Origin: Salmonella bongori NCTC 12419
Lineage (GTDB): Bacteria > Pseudomonadota > Gammaproteobacteria > Enterobacterales > Enterobacteriaceae
NCBI RefSeq assembly: GCF_000252995.1
Contig: NC_015761.1
Coordinates: 2,790,001-2,854,000 of the forward strand
Direction of reading: 5' to 3'
DNA: 64,000 nt
Shown here in pieces: positions 36,116 to 44,992 of this stretch (position 1 is the stretch's first letter; each line of letters begins with the position of its first letter). The position numbers and the translations under genes were made by a program. A model generated the notes under the pieces. That model did no database searches and was not told where the DNA came from. It saw only the letters and a program-made list of their open reading frames with translations.

Positions 36116-37464
36116 TGTCCCTTTAGTGGTTTCAGTTCAATGCGTTTAATGTCGCCCACCAGCACCAGGTAGCTCAGTACCGCAACCAGCGCATGTATGC
36201 CAACGTAGATCAGCGCTCCGTTGAAGGAACCCGTCGTGCCAACGATGTAGCCAATCGCAATCGGCGTTACGATGCCGGAAATATTGCCGAACATATTGAA
36301 CAGCCCGCCGGACAGGCCGCTAATTTCACGCGGCGCGGTATCCGCCATTACTGCCCAGCCCAGCGCACCGATACCTTTGCCAAAGAAGGCCAACGCCATA
36401 AAGCCAATGATCATCCATTCTACGTTGACGTAGTTACAGCCCAGCATCACCATCGAAAGCAGCATCCCCAACACGATCGGCGTTTTACGCGCAACGTTCA
36501 GCGAACCAGTACGACGCATCAGCCAGTCAGAAATAATGCCCCCCAATACCCCACCGATAAAACCGCAGACAGCAGGAACCGAAGCGACAAACCCCGCTTT
36601 CAGAATCGACATGCCGCGCGCCTGTACCAAATAAACCGGGAACCAGGTGATAAAGAAATACGTCAGGGCGTTAATACAGTATTGACCAATATAGATCCCC
36701 ACCATCATGCGAGAGCCAATCAATTGCTTGATTTGTCCCCATTTTTCACTAAAGGGCACCTTTTGAGCGCTGCTCTTCTGATCCATGTTGATCAATGCGC
36801 CGCCTGCGGCAATATACTCAAGTTCTTTTTTGTTCACGCCCGGATGGTTATTCGGATCGTGGATGACCTTCAACCAGATCAGGCTGATGATGATCCCAAG
36901 CCCCCCCATAAAGAAGAAGACATGAGACCAGCCTACTTCATGGGTTAACCACCCCATGATGGGAGCAAAGATAACCGTGGCAAAATATTGGGCAGAATTA
37001 AAGATTGAGACTGCTGTCCCCCTCTCCTGTGCCGGAAACCAGGCTGCGACGATGCGGCTGTTGCCCGGGAAGGAAGGCGATTCCGCCAGACCGACCAGAA
37101 AGCGAAGCGTAAAAAGGGCGACAATAATACCGAAACCGCTAAAGATATCGACGAAACCCTGTAACAGGGTAAAGACTGACCAGATAAAAATGGACCAGAA
37201 ATAAACACGCTTTGAACCAAAGCGGTCAAGCAACCAGCCACCCGGAATCTGCCCGATAACATAGGCCCATGAAAATGCAGAGAAAACGTAGCCCATCCCT
37301 ACCGGATCAAGCCCGATATCTTTGGCCATCTCTGAGCCGGCAATGGATAACGTGGCGCGGTCGCCATAATTGAAGGACGTGACGATAAACAGCATCACCA
37401 CTATCCAGTAGCGGGCGTTCGTGCGTTTCTCCACACTGCTCGCCGCGTGACTTAATGAACTCAT
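36112..37464 (-). CDS. gudP: D-glucarate/galactarate transporter (MFS)
   Basis: GudP is an inner-membrane proton-coupled symporter of the anion:cation symporter family in the major facilitator superfamily, importing D-glucarate. The 450-residue protein has about 12 hydrophobic segments and the MFS signature GGWLLDRFGSKRVY (about 76-89) after the first helices (FNYGDRATLSIAG). It heads the leftward gudP-gudX-gudD-garK cluster, so import and degradation are encoded together. In E. coli the cluster is activated by CdaR; I could not place a CdaR site. Confidence 0.97.
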   Translation of the reverse strand: MSSLSHAASSVEKRTNARYWIVVMLFIVTSFNYGDRATLSIAGSEMAKDIGLDPVGMGYVFSAFSWAYVIGQIPGGWLLDRFGSKRVYFWSIFIWSVFTLLQGFVDIFSGFGIIVALFTLRFLVGLAESPSFPGNSRIVAAWFPAQERGTAVSIFNSAQYFATVIFAPIMGWLTHEVGWSHVFFFMGGLGIIISLIWLKVIHDPNNHPGVNKKELEYIAAGGALINMDQKSSAQKVPFSEKWGQIKQLIGSRMMVGIYIGQYCINALTYFFITWFPVYLVQARGMSILKAGFVASVPAVCGFIGGVLGGIISDWLMRRTGSLNVARKTPIVLGMLLSMVMLGCNYVNVEWMIIGFMALAFFGKGIGALGWAVMADTAPREISGLSGGLFNMFGNISGIVTPIAIGYIVGTTGSFNGALIYVGIHALVAVLSYLVLVGDIKRIELKPLKGQ

Positions 37465-37796
37465 TGTTGCACTCCTGAAATTTCGCGTTAGCTACGCTCA
37501 CTCTGAACTGCACAACCGGTAGGGAATCAGAGATGACGTTTCCTTGTTGCAGCTTTTTATTAGGTCGTTTGCTTTGCCTGCTGCATTCTTTTATTCACTG
37601 GCAGGAGAAGTATAAAAAGCGAGCCACGCACACTCACCGTGCAACACCACAGTATTTTGGCGATGAATTACGCCCGTTTATGGCAAAAGCCCAGGACAGT
37701 GGAAGCCACTTCACGGAAATGAAATCAGAAGGCGTCAGGTGCCGACGCAGGAGGGATAAAAAGAGAAGAATGTGAAACAGGTCGCTTGATTACATG
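37465..37796. other. Intergenic region upstream of gudP
   Basis: About 330 bases that should contain the gudP promoter. A frame of 80 codons on the plus strand (37533-37775) has no ribosome-binding site of quality and a composition unlike a protein (runs of H, R and K), so I treat the region as non-coding. Confidence 0.5.
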
Positions 37797-37830
37797 AAAA
37801 CGCCCGTAAAAAACCGCTTATTTTACGGGC
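37797..37830 (-). terminator. Probable terminator of the truC-yqcA transcript
   Basis: A perfect 10-bp inverted repeat GCCCGTAAAA / TTTTACGGGC with a 9-base loop. Read leftward it is followed by G and four T. It lies 117 bases past the yqcA stop codon. The 117 bases in between hold no gene. Confidence 0.6.
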
Positions 37831-37946
37831 AGATGCACAAAGCTAACACGATTCAGTTTCTTTAAACTATGTACAGGTTGTTACTTTGCTTACTGGCAAC
37901 GCAATCAAATGCAAAGGTACCCTCCCGGTAGGGGGAGGGATTTACC

Positions 37947-38396
37947 TCAGGCAAGTAACGTTGCCCAGTTTTCTACCCAGGGGTTGGATTGGCTCTCTGG
38001 CTCCGGATGTTCGCTGGCATCAATCAATAGCATTTCTCCCACTCGTTGCGCGCTTTGCTCCTGCAACAAGGCATCAAACTGCTTGCCGCCATTACAGAAA
38101 TTGGGGTAACTGCTATCGCCTAATGCAATCACGCCGTAACGCAGGTTTGGTTGAAAGCCTAACGTATCTTTAATACCGTGAAAAAGCGGCACTATACTGT
38201 CCGGCAGCGCCCCCTGCCCGGTTGTCGAGGTGACAACCAACACAACCTTGTCCTGATAATGCAGCCAGTCGGACAGTTCAGGATCTTCGAACACGGTCGC
38301 ACTATGACCCTGTCTGGCCAGGATCGCTTCCGCCTCTTCCGCCACCAACAGTGAGTTGCCATACATCGTACCGACAAAAATACCAATTTCCGCCAT
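37947..38396 (-). CDS. yqcA: Flavodoxin YqcA
   Basis: This is a short-chain flavodoxin-like FMN protein related to MioC. The 149-residue product begins MAEIGIFVGTMYGNSLLVAEEAE, with the phosphate-binding GTMYGNS loop at 9-15, then STTGQGALPDS and GDSSYPNFCNGG. Its partner reaction is not established. It lies 18 bases after truC. Confidence 0.94.
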   Translation of the reverse strand: MAEIGIFVGTMYGNSLLVAEEAEAILARQGHSATVFEDPELSDWLHYQDKVVLVVTSTTGQGALPDSIVPLFHGIKDTLGFQPNLRYGVIALGDSSYPNFCNGGKQFDALLQEQSAQRVGEMLLIDASEHPEPESQSNPWVENWATLLA

Positions 38397-38414
38397 TATG
38401 CCTGTCTCCCTGAA

Positions 38415-39197
38415 TTATGCCTGATGAGACTCATCCTGCCGGGACGCCGTCGTAAACTCAACCCTTTCATTGCCAGGGAGAAGTCCCCGCCAGCCAAACT
38501 GGGTAAGCGCCTGCATCCAGGTTTCATCCAGCCCGGCCTGAATAATCAATGGTTGCCCGGTGAAGGGATGCACCAGCTCAAGCCGACTGGCATGAAGCAT
38601 CAGGCGACGACAGTCAAAATGTTCTGCCGCGTTGCGGTTCTGCCGCAAGTCGCCATGTTTACTGTCGCCGATGATAGGATGACGCAGATGCGCCAAATGG
38701 CGACGGAGTTGGTGTTTGCGTCCTGTTTTCGGCTCCAGCTCAACCAGGCCATAACGCGTGGTAGGATAACGCCCGGTCGGTACCGCCATTTCAACCGTCG
38801 CCAGCCCGCGATAGTGCGTTACGGCCGGCTGGGGAGCTTTATCCTCGCGCGCAAACTTATCAGCGATTTTATCCCGTTCTTCCACCAGCGGATAATCCAG
38901 CACCGCGTCATCCATCAGCCAGCCGCGGACAATGGCATGGTAGCGTTTATGGATGCGGTGCTGTTCGAACTGTTGCGCCAGGCGGCGTCCTGCGTCGCTG
39001 GAAAGCCCCATCAACAGTACGCCCGAAGTGGGCCTGTCGAGACGGTGAGCGGTAAAAACATGCTGGCCGATTTGGTCGCGTACCGTTTGCATGACCACCA
39101 CTTTTTCGTCGCGATCCAGCCAACTGCGGTGAACGAGCCAGCCTGCGGGTTTATTAACGGCAACCAACCACGGGTCCTGATAAAGAATCTCCAGCAT
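38415..39197 (-). CDS. truC: tRNA pseudouridine(65) synthase
   Basis: TruC makes pseudouridine at position 65 of some tRNAs. The 260-residue protein has the RluA-family catalytic motif HRLDRPTSGVLL with the nucleophilic aspartate near residue 54, and later KTGRKHQLRRHLAHL. Its start codon touches the yqcC stop, and it precedes yqcA in the same direction; the three genes probably form an operon. Confidence 0.96.
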   Translation of the reverse strand: MLEILYQDPWLVAVNKPAGWLVHRSWLDRDEKVVVMQTVRDQIGQHVFTAHRLDRPTSGVLLMGLSSDAGRRLAQQFEQHRIHKRYHAIVRGWLMDDAVLDYPLVEERDKIADKFAREDKAPQPAVTHYRGLATVEMAVPTGRYPTTRYGLVELEPKTGRKHQLRRHLAHLRHPIIGDSKHGDLRQNRNAAEHFDCRRLMLHASRLELVHPFTGQPLIIQAGLDETWMQALTQFGWRGLLPGNERVEFTTASRQDESHQA

Positions 39198-39526
39198 CAG
39201 GATTTATCACAAGCAAATAACGCATCCAGATCCTGCAACACCGCCAGGATCGCTTCCCGCTGCGGATGATCCGCCGTCAGAGCCATTTCATAATAAGGGG
39301 CGACGGCAAAAGCCTCAGGTAGCGGTTGTGCATTATCAAGCAAAGTATGCATACGCGGGATCAGCACCCATTGCAGCCATTCCAGCGGTTCCATTGTATC
39401 CATACAAAACGGCTGCGTGCTGGTAAACAGATGGGCCTGCGGTGCATCCAGCCGCCAGTGGCGATGCTCGCGCAGCAGCGTTTCAAGCGCATGTAACTGC
39501 TGGCGCACACGGTCATGGGTCGTCAT
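39197..39526 (-). CDS. yqcC: YqcC family protein (unknown function)
   Basis: A 109-residue protein starting MTTHDRVRQQLHALETLLRE at 39526, behind GAGG. A longer in-frame reading to 39634 would run into the csrB gene and is rejected. The family (DUF446) is a small helical protein with no settled function; in E. coli it sits in the same place before truC. It lies about 40 bases downstream of the csrB terminator. Confidence 0.9.
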   Translation of the reverse strand: MTTHDRVRQQLHALETLLREHRHWRLDAPQAHLFTSTQPFCMDTMEPLEWLQWVLIPRMHTLLDNAQPLPEAFAVAPYYEMALTADHPQREAILAVLQDLDALFACDKS

Positions 39527-39567
39527 ATTAAAAACCTCAATGATGAAAATCTGGCGCGAAGGATAAC

Positions 39568-39931
39568 AAAAAAAAGGGAGCACTGTGTAAACAGTGCTCC
39601 CGGTTCGTTTCGCAGCATTCCAGCTACTTTTCATGCTCCCTGCTCATCCGTGACAACTTTTCCTGTGACCTTGCGGCCTGCTCATCCTGAACGTTTGCAT
39701 CCTGCACACATCGCCCTGATGTGATAGCTTCATCCTGAAGCGTCCCTGGTCATCCAGACCCGCCGAACATCCTGACCGGCTCTCGTTCTCCGTCCTGGAG
39801 GTGTCCTTTAACACATCCTGCGCTTTCCACTTTGCTTCATCCTGAAGCCTTTCCTTGTAACACCTTCCCGGTGTGTCCTGCAGAAGCGCCATCATCCTGA
39901 CGTTCGCTTCGTTGTGCGACTCCTTGTCGAC
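39568..39931 (-). ncRNA. csrB: CsrB regulatory RNA
   Basis: CsrB sequesters the RNA-binding protein CsrA and so relieves repression of its targets, including SPI-1 regulators and motility genes. Read leftward the RNA starts GTCGACAAGGAGTCG at 39931. It contains about 20 GGA motifs, many as CAGGATGA or AGGATG in hairpin loops. It ends in the strong terminator GGGAGCACTG ... CAGTGCTCCC (39576-39601) plus eight T. Length is about 364 nt, against about 363-369 for known CsrB. Its place between yqcC and syd is as in E. coli. Transcription needs phosphorylated SirA/UvrY, the partner of BarA, whose gene is broken in this window. Confidence 0.96.
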
Positions 39932-40104
39932 GAAGATAGAATCGCCTGTTTCACCTTGTCTTACAAGACGCTTACAGACGATACCTTAAGTAAATTTTCA
40001 TATGAAAGTAAGCGCCAAACTTTTAATAGATTGATTTATATAGGCTTATGTAAGGAAGGCGGGGCTAAGTATTCTCTGATATCCTGGCGATCTCCTACAG
40101 ACCT

Positions 40105-40122
40105 TGTAAGAGATCTCTCACA
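40105..40122. promoter_or_regulatory. SirA (UvrY) binding palindrome upstream of csrB
   Basis: The 18-bp sequence TGTAAGAGATCTCTCACA differs by one base from the perfect palindrome TGTAAGAGATCTCTTACA reported for UvrY/SirA upstream of csrB. It is centred about 180 bases before the csrB start, within the range described for E. coli and Salmonella. The 173 bases between it and csrB are non-coding promoter DNA. Confidence 0.8.
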
Positions 40123-40139
40123 CCTGCCAGGGCAAACGA

Positions 40140-40685
40140 TTACAGAAGAGGATTAAGTTGCGTAAGAAATTCCGCAAGCGTTGCGGCAAGGACGGTACGA
40201 TTGCGGGTACCCAGCGTTTCTTTAATCACTTCACCAGACAGGTTACAGACCGAGATAACCTCGAGCTCATTTTCCTGCGTCGCAATAAAAAGCGTGGGAG
40301 AAAGCTTAAGCCGCTTTTGCGTAACCAGGTGACCAATCAGATTTTCCTGCACACGCCGAAAGTCATCCTGACTCCAGGTTTGCAGTAGCGTAAGCTTTTC
40401 ATTCGCAAACTGCGCAGGCATATCGCCAGCGAACTGCGTGGTGTAAAACGCGTGGAGCGCAGGTTGTATCACAATATCAAAGGCACGTTCAACCGCGTTT
40501 ACCGTTTCCTCGCCCTCAAAAGGCTGCGGTTGCCAATAAACGGCATCGCGGGTTGAAGAAATAATGCATGGAGAAGGTATGCCATACAATTCTTCGCTTA
40601 ACGGCCAGCTACCGTGTTTTTCTTGCCACGCATCGCAGTAACGCGTCGTAAAGGCTTTCAGCGCCTGCACTGTCAGTTCGTCCAC
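40140..40685 (-). CDS. syd: SecY-interacting protein Syd
   Basis: Syd binds the cytosolic face of SecY and is thought to act in quality control of the translocon. The 181-residue protein begins MDELTVQALKAFTTRYCDAW and has the family segments FIATQENELEVISVCNLSGEV and LGTRNRTVLAATLAEFLTQL. It is divergent from queF and its 3' end lies close to the csrB promoter. Confidence 0.95.
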   Translation of the reverse strand: MDELTVQALKAFTTRYCDAWQEKHGSWPLSEELYGIPSPCIISSTRDAVYWQPQPFEGEETVNAVERAFDIVIQPALHAFYTTQFAGDMPAQFANEKLTLLQTWSQDDFRRVQENLIGHLVTQKRLKLSPTLFIATQENELEVISVCNLSGEVIKETLGTRNRTVLAATLAEFLTQLNPLL

Positions 40686-40753
40686 CAGTTTCTCTCTTCA
40701 TAAAAGCCAGGATACACTTGGCGTATAGTGTATCTGGTTTATGACGGTGAAAC

Positions 40754-41602
40754 ATGTCTTCTTATGAAAACCATCAGGCGCTTGATGGCCTGACTCTCGG
40801 AAAATCAACGAATTACCGGGATAATTACGACGCCAGCCTGCTGCAGGGCGTGCCACGCAGTTTGAATCGCGACCCGCTCGGATTAAAAGCGGACAGTCTG
40901 CCGTTCCACGGTGCAGACATATGGACATTATATGAACTTTCCTGGCTTAACAGCCATGGGCTGCCTCAGGTCGCCGTTGGCCATGTCGAACTGGATTACA
41001 CCAGCGTTAATTTAATTGAATCCAAAAGCTTTAAACTGTATCTGAACAGCCTTAACCAGACGCGCTTTGACACCTGGGAGACAGTGCGCCAGACGCTGGA
41101 GCGCGATCTGCGCGCCTGCGCGCAGGGCAACGTTAGCGTGAAGTTATACCGTCTTGATGAACTGGAAGGACAACCTGTCGCCCATTTCCAGGGCACCTGT
41201 ATTGACAATCAGGATATCAGTATCGACAGCTACCAGTTTACTACTGACTATCTGCAACATGCGGCCAACGGCGAGGGGCGGGTAGAAGAGACGCTGGTCA
41301 GCCATCTGTTAAAATCCAACTGTCTGATCACCCACCAACCGGACTGGGGCTCGATACAAATTCAGTACCGCGGACGCAAAATCGACAGGGAAAAACTGCT
41401 GCGCTATCTGGTCTCCTTCCGTCATCATAATGAATTTCACGAGCAGTGCGTGGAACGCATTTTCAATGATATTCTGCGCTTCTGCCAGCCAGAAACCCTC
41501 AGCGTTTACGCGCGTTATACCCGCCGCGGCGGACTGGATATTAACCCGTGGCGCAGCAATACCGATTTTGTGCCCGCCACAGGCAGGCTGGCGCGTCAGT
41601 AA
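40754..41602 (+). CDS. queF: NADPH-dependent 7-cyano-7-deazaguanine reductase
   Basis: QueF reduces the nitrile preQ0 to preQ1, the base inserted into tRNA on the way to queuosine. The 282-residue protein is the long, YqcD-type form. The catalytic cysteine and aspartate lie in LKSNCLITHQPDWGS (about 187-201), and the NADPH motif ESKSFKLYLNS is present at about 90-100. It belongs to the pathway of queD and queE, also in this window. Confidence 0.97.
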   Translation: MSSYENHQALDGLTLGKSTNYRDNYDASLLQGVPRSLNRDPLGLKADSLPFHGADIWTLYELSWLNSHGLPQVAVGHVELDYTSVNLIESKSFKLYLNSLNQTRFDTWETVRQTLERDLRACAQGNVSVKLYRLDELEGQPVAHFQGTCIDNQDISIDSYQFTTDYLQHAANGEGRVEETLVSHLLKSNCLITHQPDWGSIQIQYRGRKIDREKLLRYLVSFRHHNEFHEQCVERIFNDILRFCQPETLSVYARYTRRGGLDINPWRSNTDFVPATGRLARQ

Positions 41603-41715
41603 TCTTTTTTGTCAATTTTGCGTACCGGATTGCGTATGTAAGGTTGTGAAAGGTCATAAGCCAGGGCTATTGTAATCAACAGGGAATGGCGTGTTGCGTC
41701 CCATAAGGAGTTTAC

Positions 41716-43080
41716 TTGATTACACATATTAGCCCGCTTGGCTCAATGGATATGTTGTCGCAACTGGAAGTGGACATGCTGAAACGCACGGCCAGTAGCG
41801 ACCTGTATCAACTGTTTCGTAACTGTTCACTTGCCGTACTTAACTCCGGCAGCCTGACCGACAACAGTAAAGAGCTGCTGTCTCGCTTTGAAAGTTTTGA
41901 TATCAACGTACTGCGCCGCGAGCGCGGCGTGAAGCTGGAATTAATTAACCCACCTGAAGACGCCTTCGTTGACGGGCGGATCATCCGTGCGCTACAGGCT
42001 AACCTGTTCGCAGTGTTGCGGGACATTCTTTTTGTGAATGGGCAGATCCATAATGCCGGACGATTCCAGCATCTGGATCTGGAAAGCTCAGTACATATTA
42101 CCAATCTGGTGTTTTCCATTTTGCGCAACGCCCGCGCATTGCACGTCGGCGAAGCGCCAAACATGGTGGTATGCTGGGGCGGTCACTCCATTAACGAAAA
42201 TGAGTACCTTTACGCCCGTCGCGTCGGTACGCAATTGGGGTTGCGCGAGCTGAACATCTGCACAGGCTGCGGCCCGGGCGCGATGGAAGCGCCCATGAAG
42301 GGTGCGGCGGTTGGCCACGCACAGCAACGTTATAAAGACAGCCGTTTTATCGGCATGACTGAGCCTTCCATTATTGCGGCTGAGCCACCGAACCCGCTGG
42401 TGAACGAACTGATTATCATGCCGGATATCGAAAAACGCCTGGAAGCGTTCGTTCGTATCGCACACGGTATTATTATCTTCCCCGGCGGCGTAGGGACAGC
42501 GGAAGAACTGCTCTATTTGCTCGGCATTCTGATGAATCCGGCCAATAAGAATCAGGTGCTGCCGCTGATCCTGACCGGACCAAAAGAGAGCGCCGACTAC
42601 TTCCGCGTGCTGGATGAGTTTATTACGCATACGCTGGGCGAAGCGGCCCGCCGTCACTACCGTATCATCATTGACGATGCGGCAGAGGTAGCGCGCCTGA
42701 TGAAGAAAGCAATGCCGCTGGTGAAAGAGAATCGTCGCGATACTGGCGACGCCTATAGCTTTAACTGGTCGATTCGTATTTCACCGGATCTTCAGGTGCC
42801 GTTTGTACCGTCGCATGAAAACATGGCAAACCTGAAACTGTACCCGGATCAGCCGGTTGAGATTCTGGCGGCCGACCTGCGCCGCGCCTTCTCCGGTATC
42901 GTTGCGGGTAACGTGAAGGAAGTCGGGATACGCGCCATTGAAAAGTTTGGCCCGTATAAAATCCACGGCGATCGCGAGATGATGCGTCGCATGGACGATC
43001 TGCTACAGGGATTCGTCGCACAGCATCGTATGAAGTTACCGGGTTCCGCTTACATCCCCTGTTACGAGATCTGCGCTTAA
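41716..43080 (+). CDS. ppnN: Pyrimidine/purine nucleotide 5'-monophosphate nucleosidase
   Basis: PpnN (YgdH) splits nucleoside monophosphates to base and ribose 5-phosphate and in E. coli is activated by (p)ppGpp. The 454-residue product uses a TTG start at 41716 behind AAGGAG, as in E. coli, and begins (M)ITHISPLGSMDML. The LOG-like nucleotide motifs GCGPGAMEAPMKGA and PGGVGTAEEL are present, flanked by the PpnN-specific N- and C-terminal domains. Its ppGpp link makes it a functional neighbour of relA, though the genes are not in one operon. Confidence 0.95.
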   Translation: MITHISPLGSMDMLSQLEVDMLKRTASSDLYQLFRNCSLAVLNSGSLTDNSKELLSRFESFDINVLRRERGVKLELINPPEDAFVDGRIIRALQANLFAVLRDILFVNGQIHNAGRFQHLDLESSVHITNLVFSILRNARALHVGEAPNMVVCWGGHSINENEYLYARRVGTQLGLRELNICTGCGPGAMEAPMKGAAVGHAQQRYKDSRFIGMTEPSIIAAEPPNPLVNELIIMPDIEKRLEAFVRIAHGIIIFPGGVGTAEELLYLLGILMNPANKNQVLPLILTGPKESADYFRVLDEFITHTLGEAARRHYRIIIDDAAEVARLMKKAMPLVKENRRDTGDAYSFNWSIRISPDLQVPFVPSHENMANLKLYPDQPVEILAADLRRAFSGIVAGNVKEVGIRAIEKFGPYKIHGDREMMRRMDDLLQGFVAQHRMKLPGSAYIPCYEICA

Positions 43081-43088
43081 CGCTTATG

Positions 43089-43111
43089 CCCGGTTGCCGC
43101 CAGCAGCCGGG
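43089..43111 (+). terminator. Hairpin after ppnN
   Basis: CCCGGTTGC and GCAGCCGGG can pair (one wobble) over a 5-base loop ten bases past the ppnN stop codon. There is no clean T run, so termination efficiency is uncertain. Confidence 0.35.
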
Positions 43112-43644
43112 TGCTTCACAGATTCCTTTCATCCTGGTACGGCGCTCGTGGCAGCTATCTATTTTTTATGTTTGGCATCAGAGGCATAGCCAGCATCATT
43201 TTATTAATACCATTTATGGTTTACCATAAAAACATCACCAGGCAAACGTTTACATCGCTCCGTAGACCACAATTTATCGGGCTATACTCTTATTCATCAT
43301 CATAATCCCCTAAAAACCTTGATTTTTATAGCGTAACCTCCGTATCTTGCGCCCCGATCTTTCCGGCCTTATATCGTTAATGGTAGCCTTCGCGCCCGGA
43401 AATTCGTTATGACGTTTTTTTAATAGATTAATGGTCCAAATTTATCCACATAAAAAGCCGATTATTGCATTTGAGATCGCGATCACTGATACATTCACCA
43501 CTTAAATGTATCTTTCCGCCCGAAAATTATTACGGCGAAAAATTATATAAAAAGCGTCCCTAAGCAGATTTCATTTTACGATCAGGTCTTTTTTCATTGG
43601 ATTAGACCAGCAACCTGATTTTTTGCATCCTCCAGGAGAAACAG
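43112..43644 (+). promoter_or_regulatory. sdaC upstream region with a CRP-like site
   Basis: About 530 bases without a convincing gene; a 64-codon frame at 43111-43305 has no other support. At 43472-43487 the sequence TGAGATCGCGATCACT matches the CRP consensus TGTGA-N6-TCACA at eight of ten positions, and sdaCB of E. coli is known to be CRP-activated. The remaining DNA is AT-rich and ends with CCAGGAGAAACAG before sdaC. Confidence 0.5.
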
Positions 43645-44934
43645 ATGGAAACCACTCAGACCAGCACTATTGCTTCGATTGACTCGCGAAGCGCATGGCG
43701 CAAGACGGACACCATGTGGATGCTGGGCCTATACGGCACGGCTATCGGCGCGGGCGTACTGTTCCTGCCAATCAACGCAGGCGTCGGCGGAATGATTCCG
43801 CTCATTATTATGGCGATTCTTGCTTTCCCGATGACCTTTTTCGCACACCGTGGTTTGACCCGCTTCGTGCTGTCCGGTAAAAATCCGGGCGAAGACATCA
43901 CTGAAGTCGTTGAGGAACACTTCGGTATCGGCGCAGGTAAGCTGATTACTCTGCTCTACTTCTTCGCTATTTATCCCATTCTGCTGGTATACAGTGTCGC
44001 CATCACTAATACCGTGGAAAGCTTCCTGACTCACCAGTTAGCGATCAATCCACCGCCGCGTGCGATTCTGTCCCTGATTCTGATTGTCGGCATGATGACC
44101 ATCGTGCGTTTCGGCGAGCAGATGATTGTGAAAGCGATGAGTATTCTGGTATTTCCGTTCGTCGCCGCTCTGATGCTGCTGGCTTTGTACCTGATCCCTC
44201 AGTGGAATGGCGCAGCGCTGGAAACTCTGTCTTTTGATTCGGCGGCTTCTACCGGTAACGGGCTGTGGATGACCCTGTGGCTGGCGATTCCGGTAATGGT
44301 GTTTTCCTTCAACCACTCGCCGATCATTTCTTCTTTCGCCGTTGCGAAACGTGAAGAATACGGTCAAGGCGCCGAGAAAAAATGTTCTAAAATTCTGGCC
44401 TTCGCCCACATCATGATGGTGCTGACTGTGATGTTCTTCGTCTTCAGTTGCGTCCTGAGCCTGACACCGGCAGATCTGGCGGCGGCCAAAGAGCAGAACA
44501 TCTCTATTCTGTCTTACCTGGCGAACCACTTTAATGCGCCGATCATCGCCTGGATGGCACCGATTATTGCGATGATCGCAATTACCAAATCCTTCCTCGG
44601 TCACTACCTGGGCGCGCGTGAAGGCTTTAACGGAATGGTGATTAAATCGCTGCGTGGTAAAGGTAAATCCATCGAAATCAATAAACTGAACAAAATTACC
44701 GCGTTGTTCATGCTGGTTACCACGTGGATTGTGGCGACGCTGAACCCCAGCATTCTGGGGATGATTGAGACCCTGGGCGGTCCGATTATCGCGATGATCC
44801 TGTTCCTGATGCCGATGTATGCTATTCAGAAAGTACCGGCGATGCGTAAGTACAGCGGTCATATCAGCAACGTTTTCGTTGTGGTGATGGGTCTGATTGC
44901 TATCTCCGCTATCTTCTACTCCCTGTTCAGCTAA
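43645..44934 (+). CDS. sdaC: Serine:H+ symporter SdaC
   Basis: SdaC is an inner-membrane serine transporter of the STP/HAAAP family. The 429-residue protein has about 11 hydrophobic segments, starting with MWMLGLYGTAIGAGVLFLPI, and the family motif FNHSPIISSFAVAKR near the middle. A well-placed CAGGAGAAACAG precedes the ATG. It lies 58 bases before sdaB, so uptake and deamination of serine are coupled. Confidence 0.97.
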   Translation: METTQTSTIASIDSRSAWRKTDTMWMLGLYGTAIGAGVLFLPINAGVGGMIPLIIMAILAFPMTFFAHRGLTRFVLSGKNPGEDITEVVEEHFGIGAGKLITLLYFFAIYPILLVYSVAITNTVESFLTHQLAINPPPRAILSLILIVGMMTIVRFGEQMIVKAMSILVFPFVAALMLLALYLIPQWNGAALETLSFDSAASTGNGLWMTLWLAIPVMVFSFNHSPIISSFAVAKREEYGQGAEKKCSKILAFAHIMMVLTVMFFVFSCVLSLTPADLAAAKEQNISILSYLANHFNAPIIAWMAPIIAMIAITKSFLGHYLGAREGFNGMVIKSLRGKGKSIEINKLNKITALFMLVTTWIVATLNPSILGMIETLGGPIIAMILFLMPMYAIQKVPAMRKYSGHISNVFVVVMGLIAISAIFYSLFS

Positions 44935-44942
44935 GTTCTTTA

Positions 44943-44961
44943 GCGCCGCTTATCGCGGCGC
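44943..44961 (+). promoter_or_regulatory. Intercistronic hairpin sdaC-sdaB
   Basis: GCGCCGC and CGCGGCGC pair around a TTAT loop shortly after the sdaC stop codon. The short pyrimidine tail that follows (TTCTCT) makes partial termination or an mRNA stability role plausible. Confidence 0.5.
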
Positions 44962-44992
44962 TTCTCTATGATACAACCGCAATGGATGCCCT

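Noticed and set aside
37533..37775. 80-codon frame upstream of gudP
   Set aside because: Composition rich in H, R and K, no good ribosome-binding site, no recognisable domain.
39914..40156. 80-codon plus-strand frame over the csrB promoter
   Set aside because: It covers the csrB start and the SirA palindrome, which explain the conservation; no ribosome-binding site.
43111..43305. 64-codon frame downstream of ppnN
   Set aside because: Begins beside the ppnN hairpin, lacks a ribosome-binding site, and lies in AT-rich regulatory DNA.
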